Below, one piece after another: positions 60,840 through 64,000 of a DNA stretch of 64,000 bases. Below the pieces are notes generated by a model, which had not been told where the DNA came from, searched no databases, and saw only the letters and a program-made list of their open reading frames with translations. A program made the translations under genes and the position numbers. Origin of the DNA: Druceiella hillmani. Lineage: Eukaryota > Arthropoda > Insecta > Lepidoptera > Hepialidae. Positions within the stretch are counted from its first letter, which is position 1. Each line of letters starts with the position of its first letter. Location of the stretch: NCBI GenBank assembly GCA_039881145.1, contig JAYKKI010000060.1, positions 8,766,501-8,830,500 on the forward strand, written 5' to 3'.

Positions 60840-62116
60840 GTAAGTTTGTTTGTATTATTAATGACCGGTAATTGTAGATTGTTTTCAATTAATTATACTA
60901 ACCTTAATTTAGATAGTAACAGTATTCCACCGGGTATTAGGGGATATGTACTACGGATATTAGGGGATATGTACTACGTTGGAACAATATTAAACTAACG
61001 AGAAGTAACATTAAGTTGATGATAGAGAACAAAAAATTAAAATGATACCGATACATACAATAATATAACGGACGAACAACTTGTGAGATAAATGTTAATG
61101 CTCGTAATAGTTCTGTATTAATGTAAGTGGGAGTAATGTAATTAAATATTAATAGGGCTTCAGATTGCTTGGTCGCAATATTACAAGAGAATAATACATA
61201 TAAGAGAAAAATATATATTACAAGAGAACAATACATAGCAGACCAAACTTAATAAGGATTATTGTTTGAACTAATTTATCTCAAGGAAGATTTGCGAGTA
61301 TTTGTAAATTTTCTGAACGTGAAAATGAGTATAAAGGAAGGTAATCCTTTTACTTTACAAGCTCTTTAGTAAGGTTTCAAGCTTTGGTCTGTTACTAATG
61401 TGGCATATTTATATTATTTGTATTATAAATATATTTTATTATATTTTGTCATTGAATATACTATCAGTAATTTCATTCTACTCTGTACATCACCTTTTGT
61501 CGTTCTCTTATTGTAATATTTAAGGTTTAATAAAACGTTCATGACAAGTAAGTTATATATAACAGGAAGAAAAGTATGCACAAGAATGACTACGGAAAAG
61601 TCAGTCATATAAAAGTTATACATAAAGTCAAAGCAAAATATTACTCGTAATGTAATTCAATACGGTAGTTGACTCATTCTAAATTTTTATATTTTTCGTA
61701 CAATATTGTGAAATATAAGTTAATTAAAAACCAGTCTTGAAAAAAATTCAAAATTTGATTGAAAAATAAGCCAGTTGTAGGCTTCTTAATTTGAAGATAC
61801 GGATAGAGTTGGGTATATCTGTCTCTTTTCCTCTCGTAGAATATAATGTGCAAAATTAAAAATCACCTCACAACATAGTATTGCCGTCCTTCTCTAAAGG
61901 TTAAATTTAAACTTTTATAACTCGGTCTATTTTTAAGATTATTAAAAAAAATTTTCACTCTTTATCAGCTTGTACCTTGAAATTATGATTATTGAAATGA
62001 AAAAAATTTAGTCAAATACCCAATTCAGTCAAATGAAAAAGGTGAGCCACTTTTTCAATTTTATTTTCCAACCTACGATGGGAAATAATGTAACTTAAAA
62101 TTTAAAAAATATAAAC
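60840..62116. other. Intergenic, small duplication only
   Basis: A 25-base unit ending 'ggggatatgtactacg' is repeated twice at about 60933-60980. Open frames here are AT-rich shadows. Confidence 0.45.
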
Positions 62117-62150
62117 TATAAACTGCACTTTGTGCAAAGTGCAGTTTATA
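62117..62150. repeat. Perfect 16 bp inverted repeat with 2-base loop
   Basis: 'tataaactgcactttg' followed by TG and its exact reverse complement. A short palindrome, of the kind that can bind a dimeric factor or extrude as a hairpin. Confidence 0.93.
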
Positions 62151-64000
62151 TTTTTACAAGTGAACAATGTAAAAATATAAACGTGCAAAAATATAAAAAG
62201 TTAGTTAATGAATTTATAAAAACTTCTCCAAAAGAATAATATTTTAATAAAAACGAGACTTTCCATAAAACTATCTAAAATTAGTATATTTTTATTTGAT
62301 TCTGCAGTTTCTAAACAATTACTCCAAAAGAATGTCACTGCAAATATTAATTCAAACGATCCGGTTTTCAATATGCTTTTAAATTTTTAATAGCCAAGTG
62401 CACGAAGACAATATTCAGTTTATTATAATAAAGAAAACCATTATAAACCGGTGAACAATGGTTAAACTTTCATAAACTCAGAGTCCGAAAGCAAGTGGCT
62501 TTATATCCGGGTCTGTCCACTATTAACGTTGTACATCCGCCATTACGACACCGTATATCCGTCTACGCATTTCGATTGATGTTATATTCTTTAGCACTTG
62601 TTACAAATCAAATGATATCTTGAGGTCCATTTCATCCATGCTATGTGTGGTATAAAACAAGCGTACTTGGTTATATCACAGAATCGAAGATTATGTAAAA
62701 TAACTTTACTTGAGGTCAATAAGAACGCAAGTCAAATACAATATATACTTTCATTAAAATCCTGAAAATGACCCAAGAGGGTTTATTATCCAAGAAGAGT
62801 CAATTAAATTAAAGGGAAAAAGTGTTATCAAAGAAAATGTTAGTGAATAAGTACGAATCACGTTTGAATTCGTGTGTAAGTATGTATGTGCGCATTCAAA
62901 GGTTTGTGAAGTTTGAAGGTAGCATTCGATCGGTTAAGGATTTTTGTTTCATAGTGCTCAGCTGAACAAAAACATTACAAACTCCTAAGGTCGGAAATCT
63001 ATTTAGAAAATTTAAACGTATGTCATTTAAAACTAAAGGAAAACTAATTAGGTTGAAATTATACAAATTGCAGGCCATTCGTATCGATCTATGAAGTGGA
63101 ACCTATGGTTATTAGTAGCAATAAGAAAAATATTTCCAGAATCAAAGGCAGAAAATTGAATTTTTCCTTGCCAGTTACACCTGAATAATTATTGTTTTAT
63201 GAACATCACGAGTAGTTTCGATAAGCGTGTTTCAAAAAATATTGTGCAGCTTAATTTTTTTCCAAAAACTTTATTTTATTTTAGTCAAATTTAAAACTTT
63301 AGCTTAATTAAACTTTAGGGATTCCTCAAACCACAATTATGTTAGTAAATTATACTCGTTAGTGTATAATCGCTTCCTCCCTATCATTAAGGATTTCTCG
63401 CGAAGTTAACATGGTAGTCAACATTTGTTTCAGTCTACGCCTATTTTTCATACCGAGTTTTCGATATAAATATTTTAGAAATATAATTTGATTTAAAATC
63501 TATCCTTGGTTTAATTTCAACCGTTTTAAGAAGTACTGACGACATACTTATAGATTAAAATTACAGTATTTTCTGATAGATGAGAAATTAAAGAATTTTC
63601 TGTTGAGTAACTGCCAGAAAAATAAATAGACGACATTTTTGTTTGATTGCATTTGCCGAACAGTTGTCTACCGGTCTAAAAACCAATGTCTGTAAATTAT
63701 TCAGACCTTCAATTTTATTTCAGTTTTAACAACTTGTAAATTAGTGGTTGACTTATATGTTTCGTTGAATGTAAAGTGAAAGTATATTTAATTCAAAAAT
63801 TATCTAAAATCCTCATGGAAATAAACCTGTTTGTTCACAAGTCAATATTTCGTCGCATTAAAATCCAAAACGGAGTAGAAAAAATCGCAGCAATTCGACA
63901 TTAAATCGATACTACCTCCATCTATTAGCTTACGTTTGAACTATTTAAACGATTGTGTATGTAACAAAAACAATAAGAAAACAATCCGTCACAAAAATAT
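62151..64000. other. Intergenic, nothing recognised
   Basis: AT-rich to the window end. No gene, array or transposon motif could be supported. Confidence 0.4.

Overview
The window looks like a stretch of AT-rich insect nuclear genome, roughly 30% GC by eye. The evidence is a split gene and a second terminal exon of the insect-specific Osiris family (Pfam DUF1676), long introns, many (TA)n microsatellites, and remains of animal transposon classes: Penelope-like, CR1/Jockey-type LINE, Tc1-like DD34E, Helitron-like and tRNA-derived SINE. Multi-kilobase introns and dense transposon debris suggest a large genome, perhaps from a hemimetabolous insect. I cannot name the species.

Layout: 1-6 kb holds a six-copy ~220 bp tandem array, an AT-rich minisatellite and a dispersed repeat. 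The terminal exon of Osiris gene A lies at 6055-6443 (+). A broken duplicate of its 3' part and 3' UTR sits at about 10485-10700. Between and after these, 7-24 kb holds a minus-strand LINE RT relic (8.4-9.3 kb), a cysteine-rich open frame of unknown identity (12.45-12.70 kb), the GIY-YIG end of a Penelope-like element with its pseudo-LTR (14.6-15.7 kb; fragment at 17.3-17.5 kb), a perfect hairpin (17.9 kb) and an ~84 bp tandem array (21.1 kb). Osiris gene B is complete at 25049-30611 (+): three exons, consensus splice sites, consistent phases, 250 residues. Its second intron carries a ~1 kb repeat whose inverted partner is at 40.7-41.6 kb.

From 31 to 64 kb I see no confidently identified host gene. 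The region holds a small ORF behind a TATA box (31.9 kb), tandem arrays (33.1, 35.7, 35.9, 39.0, 43.5, 44.4-46.9, 55.4 kb), a decayed Tc1-like transposase (37.0-37.5 kb), a SINE (39.8 kb), two back-to-back Penelope pseudo-LTR pairs (42.9 and 57.5 kb), a LINE ORF1 piece and a LINE RT 3' end broken into a 217 bp satellite (45.9-47.6 kb), a Helitron-like 3' end (49.3 kb), a 2.5 kb segment bracketed by inverted repeats with a CpG-rich core (54.6-57.1 kb), a second CpG-rich patch (58.0 kb), and an exon-like segment (60.7 kb).

Gene A, its pseudogene and gene B share orientation. Their shared terminal-exon architecture (phase-1 acceptor, basic run, hydrophobic stretch, AQxLAY-type tail) fits an Osiris cluster expanded by tandem duplication. 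The most unusual signal is a hammerhead-ribozyme-like motif in the Penelope-like pseudo-LTRs. It recurs at several sites, each locally mutated around one shared consensus.
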